From: a virus
Direction: 5' to 3' (one strand)
Length of the DNA: 33,111 nucleotides
IMG/VR virus record: IMGVR_UViG_3300021963_000408
Location: 1-33,111 of that record
How positions within the stretch are numbered: position 1 is the first letter of the stretch; each line of letters opens with the position of its first letter. Shown in pieces: positions 25,110-33,111 of the stretch. The position numbers and the translations under genes are program-made. The notes under the pieces are model-generated. The model was not told where the DNA came from, did no database searches, and saw only the letters and a program-made list of their open reading frames with translations.

Positions 25110-27080
25110 TCAATAATAATAGTATATATCACCAACGGCGCCGCCAGTAGGTGGAATATTGGTAGCATTAGCTGATAATATCGATCTATTTCCTTTTGCA
25201 TTACTATTGGCAGTGATAACAACGTTACTAGTTGAATTACCAACATATAATGCTGAACTATTCACAGTTGCATTAGCAGTTGAATTGCCAATAAACAGTT
25301 GTGAAGTTGTTAACTGTACATTAGCGCCTACGTTAGCACTTGTAGAAAAAGTAACTACGCCAGTAACACCTAGAGTACCACCGACTCCAAGGTTACTGGC
25401 AACACCCAATACACCACCAACGTTAGCATTACCTTGAATGTTAGCTGTACTACTAATATCAACTGCACCAGTAACTCTTAGAGCGACACCGGGAGCAGTA
25501 TTATTGATACCTACACGAGCATTAACAGTATCAACAAATAAGTCACCATCACCAATATTAGTATTAGGAGCTACAGTAAGTGCTGTGGTATTAATCGTTA
25601 ATGCTGTACCAACGTTAGCACTTGTTGTTACAAAAAGCGTTGCTGTGTTTGTTTGACCTGTCACGTTAGCATAACCAGCAGACACATTAGCAAATACTAA
25701 AGGAGCAACTAAGTTAGCTGAAGCGTTAACATATCCAGTAATATTAACGTTTCCAGAAGTAATTGTTCCATCGGAAACCGTTAAAGTATTAGTAGTAACA
25801 CTATTAGCCAACACTACCCAAAGACCAGTTGAGTTTCCTAATGCTATAGCATTCGTTGTTGGAAAGAATCCAGTTGTATTAGATACAGTCGTAGTAGTAG
25901 TATGCGATGCAGCATTAACTACACCACTATGATATATGCCAGATGCATTTGAAATTAGACCCCAACTTGATCCAATAGAAGTTACATTAACTGTAGTGTT
26001 ACCAGTACTGTTTGCTAGGTTAATTGAAGGTGCGCCAGTAATTGTACTATTACCAACAGTCAAAGCTGAACCAGTCAATGACATAGTTGGCGCAGTAGTA
26101 GTATTACCAGTAATACCATATTGTGATACTGTAATTTGAACGTTACCACCAACGTTAGCGCTTGTGGCAGCATAGAACGTTGCAGTATTGACTTGACCAG
26201 TGATATTAGCATATGTACCAGTAACATTGGCAAATACTAAAGGAGCATTAACATTCGCACTAGCATTTACAACAGTAGCTGATACGTTGCCGGTATGAAT
26301 ACCAGACGTGTTTGCATTCACAGTAGTGGCATTCACTGTTGTTATAGTTAACACAGTTGAGTTAATTATAGCGCTACCTATCTTAAGATCAACAGGAGAA
26401 AGATTAGCAGTGCTTGTAGCATTAGAAGCCTGTAATAAATTATAGGCATGTGTTGCATTGGCTGTTGAGTTACCAACAATGATTGCTGTGTTTTGAATAT
26501 TCACACCATTGGTTGTTCCAAAAGCGCCAATGTTAAGATTAGCACTTACATTGACTTGAGCTGGTAAGCGTGCAGTGTTTAAAGTACCAGATGAGATATT
26601 CGTTGCGTTTGATGCATATGTAGTTGCGTTACTATATGCAGTTGATCCTTGTGATATTGCAGTATCATATGCTGCTTTTACTGAGTTAGCTGAAGCTGCA
26701 ACAGTTATGCTAGTACTTACAAGACTATCGAGAATATCACTGTTTGCTAAGAGTTTATAATAAACACTTAATCCGGCATTGGATTGTTCCCATGAGTCAG
26801 TTGTTTCATTCCAACGCAATTGAACGTTTGCTGAACTGCCACGATTGACTTCTAATCCTGCATTTTCAGTAGGACCTGTTGCGCCAGATACGTCAGCGTT
26901 TAGTGTAACAATATTATCTGCAATGTTTAACGTTGCAGTATTAACGTACGTAGTTGTTCCAGAAACAGTTAAGTTACCAGAAATAGTTACATCGTTTGAA
27001 AATGTAGCAGTAGAGTTGACTTGCAAACTAGAACCGACCTGTAAGCCGTTCTTAACAATGAAATCTTTAGAAATTGCCAT
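25110..27080 (-). CDS. tail fibre-like protein, 656 aa
   Basis: The N-terminus is MAISKDFIVKNGLQVGSSLQ, then a domain widely found in T4-like phage fibres: GNLTVSGTTTYVNTATLNIA, DNIVTLNADVSG, ENAGLEVNRGSSANVQLRWN and TTDSWEQ (~33-103). Next is a helical spacer with SNATTYASNATNISSGTLNT. Residues ~175-600 are repeat modules (VNTATFYAATSANVGGNVQI, VSQYGITGNTTTAPTMSLTG, LTVGNSTITGAPSINLANST) shared with the 714-aa fibre. The end is PPTGGAVGDIYYYY. Trimeric fibre or fibre shaft is likely. Start is ATG at 27080, 22 bases after the 302-aa fibre, with GAGAGGG upstream. Confidence 0.85.
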   Translation of the reverse strand: MAISKDFIVKNGLQVGSSLQVNSTATFSNDVTISGNLTVSGTTTYVNTATLNIADNIVTLNADVSGATGPTENAGLEVNRGSSANVQLRWNETTDSWEQSNAGLSVYYKLLANSDILDSLVSTSITVAASANSVKAAYDTAISQGSTAYSNATTYASNATNISSGTLNTARLPAQVNVSANLNIGAFGTTNGVNIQNTAIIVGNSTANATHAYNLLQASNATSTANLSPVDLKIGSAIINSTVLTITTVNATTVNANTSGIHTGNVSATVVNASANVNAPLVFANVTGTYANITGQVNTATFYAATSANVGGNVQITVSQYGITGNTTTAPTMSLTGSALTVGNSTITGAPSINLANSTGNTTVNVTSIGSSWGLISNASGIYHSGVVNAASHTTTTTVSNTTGFFPTTNAIALGNSTGLWVVLANSVTTNTLTVSDGTITSGNVNITGYVNASANLVAPLVFANVSAGYANVTGQTNTATLFVTTSANVGTALTINTTALTVAPNTNIGDGDLFVDTVNARVGINNTAPGVALRVTGAVDISSTANIQGNANVGGVLGVASNLGVGGTLGVTGVVTFSTSANVGANVQLTTSQLFIGNSTANATVNSSALYVGNSTSNVVITANSNAKGNRSILSANATNIPPTGGAVGDIYYYY

Positions 27081-27102
27081 TAGATTCCCTCTCCTCTAAT
27101 GC

Positions 27103-28011
27103 TTATGTAATTTGTGTTCTTAATACTTTGACTGTATATGGATGTGTTACGTTTGGTGCTGCTCCGCTTGCAGTTGCTGTAAACTTTAATTCAACATTTG
27201 CAACGTTAATGTTCACATCAAATGAACCAAGTGAAGTATTAAAAACCTCACCATATTGAGATAAAAGTACATTAGTACCATCATGAATTGCCATTAGTTC
27301 TAATGTATGAACAACTGTGTTGCCTGTATTTCTTGCAAATACAAGATATTTAACACAGTTTGATAGAACTAATGGGAAATCATCAACTAGCACTTGAGTA
27401 GTAGAAGTAACAGATTTACTATTGGATGCAAAAATAGCATTATTAACCACTACTAAAGAAGTAACCAAATTAGCAGAAACGTTAGCATTACCAGTTACTT
27501 GTAAATTTACACCTGTAGTTGGAGCAGTATTGTTTATACCAACCCGGCTATTTGTTCCATCAATAAACAACACACCAGAGTCAATATTAACATTACCGGC
27601 AATAGTGTGTGATGTTCCAGAAATAGTGACGTTACCAGAAATCAATGCAGTGGTAGAAACATCAAGCGTGTTTGAATAAGTTACAAATCTTCGTGTAGTG
27701 TTTCCTAATGGAATAGTGTTATTTAGTGGTAGTACTGCAGTGTTAACAAAAAGATTAGCGGAATAAACATCAAAAGCATAAGTTGTATTACCAATGCCTA
27801 GACCAGCCATGCTGGCAGTGATGTTGCTTACATAAATTTGACCACCTTGAAAAACTTGAGTGCCTTGGACTGTAAGGTTGCCACCAACAAATAACAAATC
27901 ACCACTTACTGTGCAATTACCTCCTACTGTAACTATCTGAGTAAACTCAGCATTACCACCGGTTACGTAAAGTCCATTCTCTGTTTTAAATCTACTATTT
28001 GCTGATGCCAT
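27103..28011 (-). CDS. short tail fibre-like protein, 302 aa
   Basis: A 302-aa member of the same fibre group. The N-terminus SRFKTENGLYVTGGNAEF and the following VGGNCTVSGDLLFVGGNLTV, QGTQVFQGGQIYVSN repeats are beta-helical. Residues ~140-175 (VLFIDGTNSRVGINNTAPTT) match a segment in the 656-aa fibre (LFVDTVNARVGINNTAPGVA). The C-terminal ~100 residues (VKYLVFARNTGNTVVHTLEL, AIHDGTNVLLSQYGEVF, FDVNINVANVELKFTATASG) form a domain also found at the end of the 714-aa fibre and in other marine phage fibres. It begins 11 bases after that fibre. A fibre segment or tip that shares an attachment domain with its neighbour is likely. Confidence 0.85.
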   Translation of the reverse strand: MASANSRFKTENGLYVTGGNAEFTQIVTVGGNCTVSGDLLFVGGNLTVQGTQVFQGGQIYVSNITASMAGLGIGNTTYAFDVYSANLFVNTAVLPLNNTIPLGNTTRRFVTYSNTLDVSTTALISGNVTISGTSHTIAGNVNIDSGVLFIDGTNSRVGINNTAPTTGVNLQVTGNANVSANLVTSLVVVNNAIFASNSKSVTSTTQVLVDDFPLVLSNCVKYLVFARNTGNTVVHTLELMAIHDGTNVLLSQYGEVFNTSLGSFDVNINVANVELKFTATASGAAPNVTHPYTVKVLRTQIT

Positions 28012-28022
28012 TTTGCTTTACT

Positions 28023-30167
28023 TTACTTTATTAGGTGAGCGATTACTTTAATAACAGAACTAGCAGCTGTTTGTTGATATTTCAATTCAACGTTACCAGC
28101 ATTTACGCCAACACTAAAATCACCAAGATCAGATGAAGTTGAAGGAGCTATAACAGTACCATATACAGAAATAAATGCATCTGTTCCATCATGCACAATG
28201 ATCATATCAGAAGTTTGAACATTACCCGAGCGTTTTACTTGAGCCGTAATTTTTGCAGATGAGAAAGAAGTAGCAAATGTGAAAAATACTTGAGCAGAAG
28301 TAATATTTGCATTAAGAGTATTTGACGATACTCGCATCTCACAATCTGTATTAATTACTAAATTATTTGCTGCTACATAAGTAGTATTAACAACCGATCC
28401 GCCAATCGTTAGCAATGCAGGTTGAAGATTTGCAATACCAGTAGAATTAGCTATTGTAACAATTGTTGAGTTTGATAATACGTTTGCTGTTGAATTGCCA
28501 ATAAACAGTTGTGAAGTAGTTAACTGTACATTTGCTCCTACATTAGCAGATGTAGTTGCAAAGAACGTTGTAGTATTAACCTGGCCCGTAATGTTAGCAT
28601 ATGTACCACTAATATTGGCAAATACCAATGGTGCATTTACGTTAGCACTTGCATTTACAACAGTAGCTGATACATTACCCGTATGAATACCAGTGGTGTT
28701 AGCATATACAGTAGTTGTGCTTACTGATGTAGTGTTAACAATCGTATTTCCAAGATTGTTGGCAATATTAATCTGAGGTGCACCAGTAATCGAACTGTTA
28801 CCAATCGTCAAAGATGATGCAGTAAGAGACATTGTTGGAACAGTGGTTGCATTACCCGTGATGCCATATTGAGACACGGTTATCTGAACGTTACCGCCAA
28901 CATTTGCAGATGTTCCTGCATATAGTGTTGTGGTGTTAACTTGACCAGTTACATTAGCATAACCAGCAGATACGTTAGAAGTAACTAATGTAGCAAGTAC
29001 GTTAACAGTACTAACGTTTGAACTAGCAAATAGAGAAGCAGTATTAATCTGATTCACAACGTTAATGGCTGCAGCATTAACTAATGTGGCATTAGCGGTA
29101 AAAGCAGTTCCTATATTGGCTGAAGTTGTAACATAAAGAGTTGCTGTATTTGTCTGATTAACTACATTAAGCGCTATAGCATTTACTAATGATGCATTAG
29201 CAGTAAAGGCAGTTCCTACGTTTGCGCTTGTAGCAACATATAATGTTGCTGTATTAACTTGTCCAGTTACATTAGCATAACTTGTATTTACACCAGTGAC
29301 AGTGACTAAAGAAGAATTTACAACAGTGGCACCAATCGTTAATTCTTTAGGAGTAAGATTAGCTGTTGATGTTGAATTAGATGCTTTTACTAATCCAGAA
29401 TTAACAACAACATTTGAGATTGAATTTACAACTTCAATGCTGGAAGTTGTAAAATTAACATTAGCACCAATGTTTGCACCAGTTGAAAAATTACCTGTTC
29501 CAATTGTAAGAATAGTAGAGTTTACAATTGCACTACCTATTGTAAGATCTGATGGTGTAAGATTAGCAGTAGATGTTGAATTAGATGCTTTTACTAATCC
29601 AGAATTAACCACGACGTTTGAAATTGAATTTACAACTTGAATGCTTGAAGTTGTAAAATTAACATTGGCACCTACATTAACGCCAGTAGAAAAATTACCT
29701 GTTCCAATTGTAAGAACAGTTGCATTTACCACAGCAGAACCAATTGTTAAATCAAGTGGTGATAAATTTGCAATTGATGTTGAATTAGAAATCTTAAGAA
29801 GATTTTGTGTTGCAACTAAATTTATAGTTGAGTTGCCAACAGAAACACTAATAGCATTTAATTGTACATTTGCACCAACTTTTAGAAAATCACCAGTTAC
29901 TGAAGTGTTTGAAAGAATGTTGAGAACATTAGTAGCTGTTGCATTACCGCCGCGCAAACCATCAGTCGCTACAACCGTGTTAGCACCAAAGATACCAATA
30001 AGCTGTGCATTACCCGTTGTATTAGCTAATGTTGCATTACCACCAGTAATAGATGTAGAAACCGTAATAACATCGGTTCTTAAAGCTTCTAGAAGTTTAT
30101 TAGTTTGTGTGATCCATGCTAAGAATGAATCTGTACTTATATTTACATTAGATACACTTCTAGACAT
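28023..30167 (-). CDS. tail fibre-like protein with 68-aa repeats, 714 aa
   Basis: The N-terminal ~35 residues (STDSFLAWITQTNKLLEALR) form an amphipathic helix that may anchor it to the baseplate. Two nearly identical 68-aa units follow, residues 125-192 and 193-260, each with NSTSTANLTPSDLTIGSAIV and a VNFTTSSIEVVNSISNVVV segment, plus a partial third. Residues ~300-590 are modules shared with the 488-, 656- and 1115-aa fibres (VNTATLYVTTSANIGTAFTA, ITVSQYGITGNATTVPTMSL). The C-terminal domain (SDMIIVHDGTDAFISVYGTV, DFSVGVNAGNVELKY) matches that of the 302-aa fibre. Probably a long trimeric fibre protein. The start overlaps the 73-aa gene stop by eight bases. Confidence 0.85.
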   Translation of the reverse strand: MSRSVSNVNISTDSFLAWITQTNKLLEALRTDVITVSTSITGGNATLANTTGNAQLIGIFGANTVVATDGLRGGNATATNVLNILSNTSVTGDFLKVGANVQLNAISVSVGNSTINLVATQNLLKISNSTSIANLSPLDLTIGSAVVNATVLTIGTGNFSTGVNVGANVNFTTSSIQVVNSISNVVVNSGLVKASNSTSTANLTPSDLTIGSAIVNSTILTIGTGNFSTGANIGANVNFTTSSIEVVNSISNVVVNSGLVKASNSTSTANLTPKELTIGATVVNSSLVTVTGVNTSYANVTGQVNTATLYVATSANVGTAFTANASLVNAIALNVVNQTNTATLYVTTSANIGTAFTANATLVNAAAINVVNQINTASLFASSNVSTVNVLATLVTSNVSAGYANVTGQVNTTTLYAGTSANVGGNVQITVSQYGITGNATTVPTMSLTASSLTIGNSSITGAPQINIANNLGNTIVNTTSVSTTTVYANTTGIHTGNVSATVVNASANVNAPLVFANISGTYANITGQVNTTTFFATTSANVGANVQLTTSQLFIGNSTANVLSNSTIVTIANSTGIANLQPALLTIGGSVVNTTYVAANNLVINTDCEMRVSSNTLNANITSAQVFFTFATSFSSAKITAQVKRSGNVQTSDMIIVHDGTDAFISVYGTVIAPSTSSDLGDFSVGVNAGNVELKYQQTAASSVIKVIAHLIK
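29388..29795 (-). repeat. two 204-bp tandem coding repeats plus part of a third
   Basis: Two full 204-base units (29592-29795 and 29388-29591) lie in tandem in the 714-aa fibre gene, and the next ~60-90 bases toward lower coordinates continue as a partial third. The common TGTTGAATTAGA-type positions fall at exactly 204-base spacing. The second and third units match best, so they are the more recent copies. Each unit adds 68 residues to the fibre shaft. Confidence 0.85.
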
Positions 30168-30381
30168 TCTTATTTCCTATTATCTGAAGAAGCATGTGTT
30201 TAATTTCATTGAAATCATTCTTTAAACTTTCAACTTGTAGTTGTACTTCTTTTATGGTGCTTGACTGTTGACGATTTGCAACAATTGTATCATAGTAAGA
30301 ACTATCAGTATTTATAATAGCCATAGTTGACGTATCTCGTGCAAACTGATTATCAATTTTAACTAATCTTGGAAGAGCCAT
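30160..30381 (-). CDS. small coiled-coil protein, function unknown
   Basis: A 73-aa protein. Residues 1-35 are MALPRLVKIDNQFARDTSTM, AIINTDSSYYDTIV; residues ~40-70 form an amphipathic helix (STIKEVQLQVESLKNDFNEI, then KHMLLQII). I recall similar small proteins next to baseplate or fibre genes of marine T4-like phages, but no function is known to me. Its start makes a TAATG junction with the stop of the large structural gene and its end overlaps the 714-aa fibre start by eight bases, so all three are translationally coupled. A fibre chaperone or adapter is possible. Confidence 0.75.
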   Translation of the reverse strand: MALPRLVKIDNQFARDTSTMAIINTDSSYYDTIVANRQQSSTIKEVQLQVESLKNDFNEIKHMLLQIIGNKNV

Positions 30382-33111
30382 TATGCTGATACACCAATGA
30401 CTCTTATATCTTCAACTTCAGGGACCAAGTTAATATTATTTGATAATAATACTATCTTGACTGCCATCACATTATACCCATCGAGTTCTACGTTCGTAGA
30501 AGCATAATATCTTACAATATTATAATTTTGTGGGTTAGTAAAAGCTGCGGTCTTATATTTAAGCCTATCAATCTTAAATCCTGATCCAATTACACTGCTA
30601 TTGGTTGTTGTACTATTTATAGTCATTGATGTTGTATTTGCAATTGAAGTTGCAATTGCTACAAAGTAATTAGTATTAGATTGTAATGGATCATAGATTC
30701 TTATTAAATCATTATTAGCAAGATCTGATGAAAAATTAGTACCAACGCCAGTAATAGTAGCACTACCAGATCCAACAGTAACGCTACCAGTTAGAGTAGA
30801 AAGTACTTCTGGATATTTTGGAAATCCATATGTCAATGCAATAACATCATTTAAATTTGTTTTGCTACTCTGAAGACCAGAACCATCAATCAGTTCTAAA
30901 GCACTCCAACTCTTGTTGGTATAAGCTTCACCATCTGCTGTATGATAAATTTTTGCATAGACTTTAATATCTGTTCCAGATGGTTTGTAAGCAGTCATGA
31001 ATACACGAATATCTTCAGCAAATTTGTTATTTGCAAAAGAAATTTTATTACTTACATACTTAGAATGAGCATTACCAGAACGAGTAGTTTCATTTGTATA
31101 ATCACTATTAACGTCATATTGATAAGTAAACACGTTTAGCATGTCAGTATGAAGAATTGGTGAAACATATAACCCGCCACTAGAAGCAGCATATGGCTTC
31201 TTAGCATTCAACCGTACTTTCATTACTGAAGATTTGTCTGAGTTATAAAGATAAGTTGGGGAACTGACTTCATTAGATCTAGACATTATCATTCCACTAT
31301 ATTTTGTGATATAGTTATTACCATCAGAAGTGGTAGTTAAAAATGATGTATTTACATAATAATTTCCGCCATTTGAATATGCAAAATTATGTTGAATAGT
31401 TAATTCTGTATCAATAGATTCTCTCTTCAATTTTATATCTGGATCAAATACGCTAATTGGTCGATTATCAACAGAAATTAGATTAGCTGAATAAAGAGAT
31501 GTTTCACCAAAGATATATGACCCATCAATATTAGCAGTGAATGTTGCACCGGATCCAGCTGAAGAGTTGGATGTTAATATTGTTGAATTAGATACAATAA
31601 AACTTGGAGCAGAAGCAAATCCAGCACCAACATTTGAGAACCTAAGAGCAACAATTCCACCTGCAGAATTTGTGACTACAGCAGCGGTTGCATTAAGAGT
31701 AGATCCACCGTTATATACACGAAGGATGTCCGTATTCGTATAAGAACTTCCTCCTGCAGTAACGGTTACGTATGCAATTCCAGAACTTTGAAACTTAACT
31801 GAACTGTTAGCATTTGTGTCAAAAAGAATCATGTTATTTGTGCCATAATCGGCATCAAATACTTTAGCAATAGCAGTCTTCTTTACAAAAGCTGCAGTAT
31901 TCGTAAATGTTAATGGTTGATCCGTAGTCAAATATGTGTTATTTGCAATATAAGAAACTTGACGAATATCAGTGTTACTTCTGGTTAAATCTGTAACAAC
32001 TATATAATCACCAATACCAAAGTCTTGAGTGAATACTGTGTTTGTTCCTATAAGAGCTGAATAAGAAGCGGATTCAGTTCCAATTCGTGTATCAACATTC
32101 ACTGTACCTTGCTTAAAGAAACCTGAACCAGTAAATCCATGTGTTACGTTTGCAACTGTGTTACCATAATCTTGATATACAAATTCTCCTGGATATGCAC
32201 TATTTCCTGTCAAAGAATAACTTCCAACAGTAATAAATTCATAATCACGATGAGTAATTTCTACATCTGCTGTATTAGCTTTGAACTTAGCAGCAAAAAC
32301 TTCAAACATTAAATCTTGATCATTTATTGCTCTCAACTGATCATTTGTATAATCAAAATATTTGCCATCACCTTTACCACTTGCACCTGGTGATAGGTTA
32401 GAACCCGATTGGCCAATCGTACCAATTAATCTTTCACCTTGTTTATTAGTCCATAATTGGTATCCATTATCTTCATAATCTACAACAATACCATACAGAG
32501 TATCTGTTTTAACGATTACCGGAGTGTCAAACAAAACCTTTGCAGCATTACCAAATACTTTAGAACCAGAAGAAATACCTGGAACTTTTATAGAACCAGA
32601 AAGAGCACTATCTGTCTTGATTGCGCTAGCATATCTAAGGATACATACTACACTGCAACCTTTTCCTGCACCGAGTTGAATTGTGTATCTTCCGGAATCA
32701 GTTTTCTTATGATTCCACGTAAATTTACCAACACCTTTAATTTCATTCGTTCCTCTTCCATATGACCAATCTGGTAAGGCTATAGCACCACGGCCAGCTT
32801 CAGCGGAATCAAGATACATTTTAGGCCCAACTGATTGTTTTTCAGTTGATGATAATTTAGAAATACCAGGGTAAGTAGCAGATGATGCTTGAATAAAGTT
32901 ACCTTTTGTTGAACTGGAAACATTATAATTTCCACCCTTATTATCTGATCCTTTTGCATTAAAGAATAATGTGGCAGTAGAATCAATTGGAGCAAAATCA
33001 AAATATCGTGGATCGACAGTTAATAAACTATCTTTTGGAACAACTATTTTAAATTTAGCATCAGTGTATAATGGGCTATATGCATATGATTGAAGAGTTT
33101 CAGTATCAATC
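30381..33111 (-). CDS. large baseplate or tail structural protein, 5' end missing
   Basis: The frame is open from the right edge to the stop at 30381, giving 909 visible residues, so the N-terminus is missing; the first in-window ATG (32819) is internal. The visible start (SLLTVDPRYFDFAPIDSTAT, LFFNAKGSDNKGGNYNVSS) shows no break from the rest. Notable segments are YGIVVDYEDNGYQLWTNKQG, a repeated beta linker (GTESASYSALIGTNTVF and GSGSATITGVGTNFSSDL), and a C-terminal block (KIYHTADGEAYTNKSWSALE, LDGYNVMAVKIVLLSNN, PEVEDIRVIGVSA) seen in large baseplate proteins of T4-like cyanophages. Synteny before the fibres fits a gp10-like wedge protein or a fibre-attachment protein. The precise T4 counterpart is not proven by sequence here. 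Confidence 0.75.
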   Translation of the reverse strand, partial: IDTETLQSYAYSPLYTDAKFKIVVPKDSLLTVDPRYFDFAPIDSTATLFFNAKGSDNKGGNYNVSSSTKGNFIQASSATYPGISKLSSTEKQSVGPKMYLDSAEAGRGAIALPDWSYGRGTNEIKGVGKFTWNHKKTDSGRYTIQLGAGKGCSVVCILRYASAIKTDSALSGSIKVPGISSGSKVFGNAAKVLFDTPVIVKTDTLYGIVVDYEDNGYQLWTNKQGERLIGTIGQSGSNLSPGASGKGDGKYFDYTNDQLRAINDQDLMFEVFAAKFKANTADVEITHRDYEFITVGSYSLTGNSAYPGEFVYQDYGNTVANVTHGFTGSGFFKQGTVNVDTRIGTESASYSALIGTNTVFTQDFGIGDYIVVTDLTRSNTDIRQVSYIANNTYLTTDQPLTFTNTAAFVKKTAIAKVFDADYGTNNMILFDTNANSSVKFQSSGIAYVTVTAGGSSYTNTDILRVYNGGSTLNATAAVVTNSAGGIVALRFSNVGAGFASAPSFIVSNSTILTSNSSAGSGATFTANIDGSYIFGETSLYSANLISVDNRPISVFDPDIKLKRESIDTELTIQHNFAYSNGGNYYVNTSFLTTTSDGNNYITKYSGMIMSRSNEVSSPTYLYNSDKSSVMKVRLNAKKPYAASSGGLYVSPILHTDMLNVFTYQYDVNSDYTNETTRSGNAHSKYVSNKISFANNKFAEDIRVFMTAYKPSGTDIKVYAKIYHTADGEAYTNKSWSALELIDGSGLQSSKTNLNDVIALTYGFPKYPEVLSTLTGSVTVGSGSATITGVGTNFSSDLANNDLIRIYDPLQSNTNYFVAIATSIANTTSMTINSTTTNSSVIGSGFKIDRLKYKTAAFTNPQNYNIVRYYASTNVELDGYNVMAVKIVLLSNNINLVPEVEDIRVIGVSA

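Noticed and set aside
25090-25113. TTG start for the double oxygenase eight codons upstream
   Set aside because: The ATG at 25089 has TGAGG at good spacing, and the upstream codons overlap the end of the previous fibre gene without adding conserved sequence.
14477-30167. CRISPR-like or mobile-element reading of the short repeats in fibre genes
   Set aside because: The repeats are in coding frame, vary at synonymous sites and encode conserved protein modules. There are no regular spacers, transposase genes or terminal inverted repeats.
32780-33001. 73-codon minus-strand frame at the right edge
   Set aside because: The neighbouring frame is open to the edge and continues the large structural protein with similar composition. 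The 73-codon product is Leu/Ile-rich with no supporting start signal.

Overview
The window is a piece of a T4-like myovirus genome (tailed phage with a contractile tail), seen from the minus strand: every supported gene is transcribed right to left. The evidence is the run of T4 late structural genes in T4 order, read from high to low coordinate: neck gp13, neck gp14, tail completion gp15, small terminase gp16, large terminase gp17, tail sheath gp18, tail tube gp19, portal gp20 and a gp67-like acidic prohead-core protein. Copies of the T4-type late promoter TATAAATA stand before gp13 and gp18, and probably before other genes. The DNA is AT-rich. The fibre proteins, small accessory proteins and 2OG-Fe(II) oxygenases resemble those of aquatic T4-like phages (cyanophage/pelagiphage type). 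The host cannot be told from this window.

Layout, in the direction of transcription. (1) 33111-30381: end of a large baseplate or tail structural protein that continues past the right edge. (2) 30381-25110: a small coiled-coil protein and three fibre-like proteins (714, 302 and 656 aa) built from shared repeat modules. (3) 25089-20143: an accessory island with a double-domain 2OG-Fe(II) oxygenase, a glycine-rich adhesin-like protein, two unknown proteins, a membrane fatty acid desaturase and a TauD-like oxygenase. (4) 20106-14270: a small beta-sandwich-like protein, two more fibres (488 and 1115 aa) and three small proteins. (5) 14266-10307: a 1319-aa protein made of five ~190-aa repeats. (6) 10273-5973: neck, tail completion and packaging genes, tightly coupled by ATGA and TAATG junctions. 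(7) 5910-1337: sheath, tube, a strong Rho-independent terminator, portal and acidic core protein. (8) 1350-1: a protein with LysM sequence that runs off the left edge, in the position T4 uses for gp68/gp21.

The right two thirds builds the host-contact apparatus and the left third builds the neck, the packaging motor, the tail and the portal. The unusual part is the ~5 kb island of putative enzymes embedded among the fibre genes. It could act on host lipids, on small metabolites, or on the virion proteins themselves; the last idea is inference from position only. No tRNA genes, CRISPR arrays, insertion sequences or plus-strand genes were found, and no stretch over 300 bases lacks a gene.
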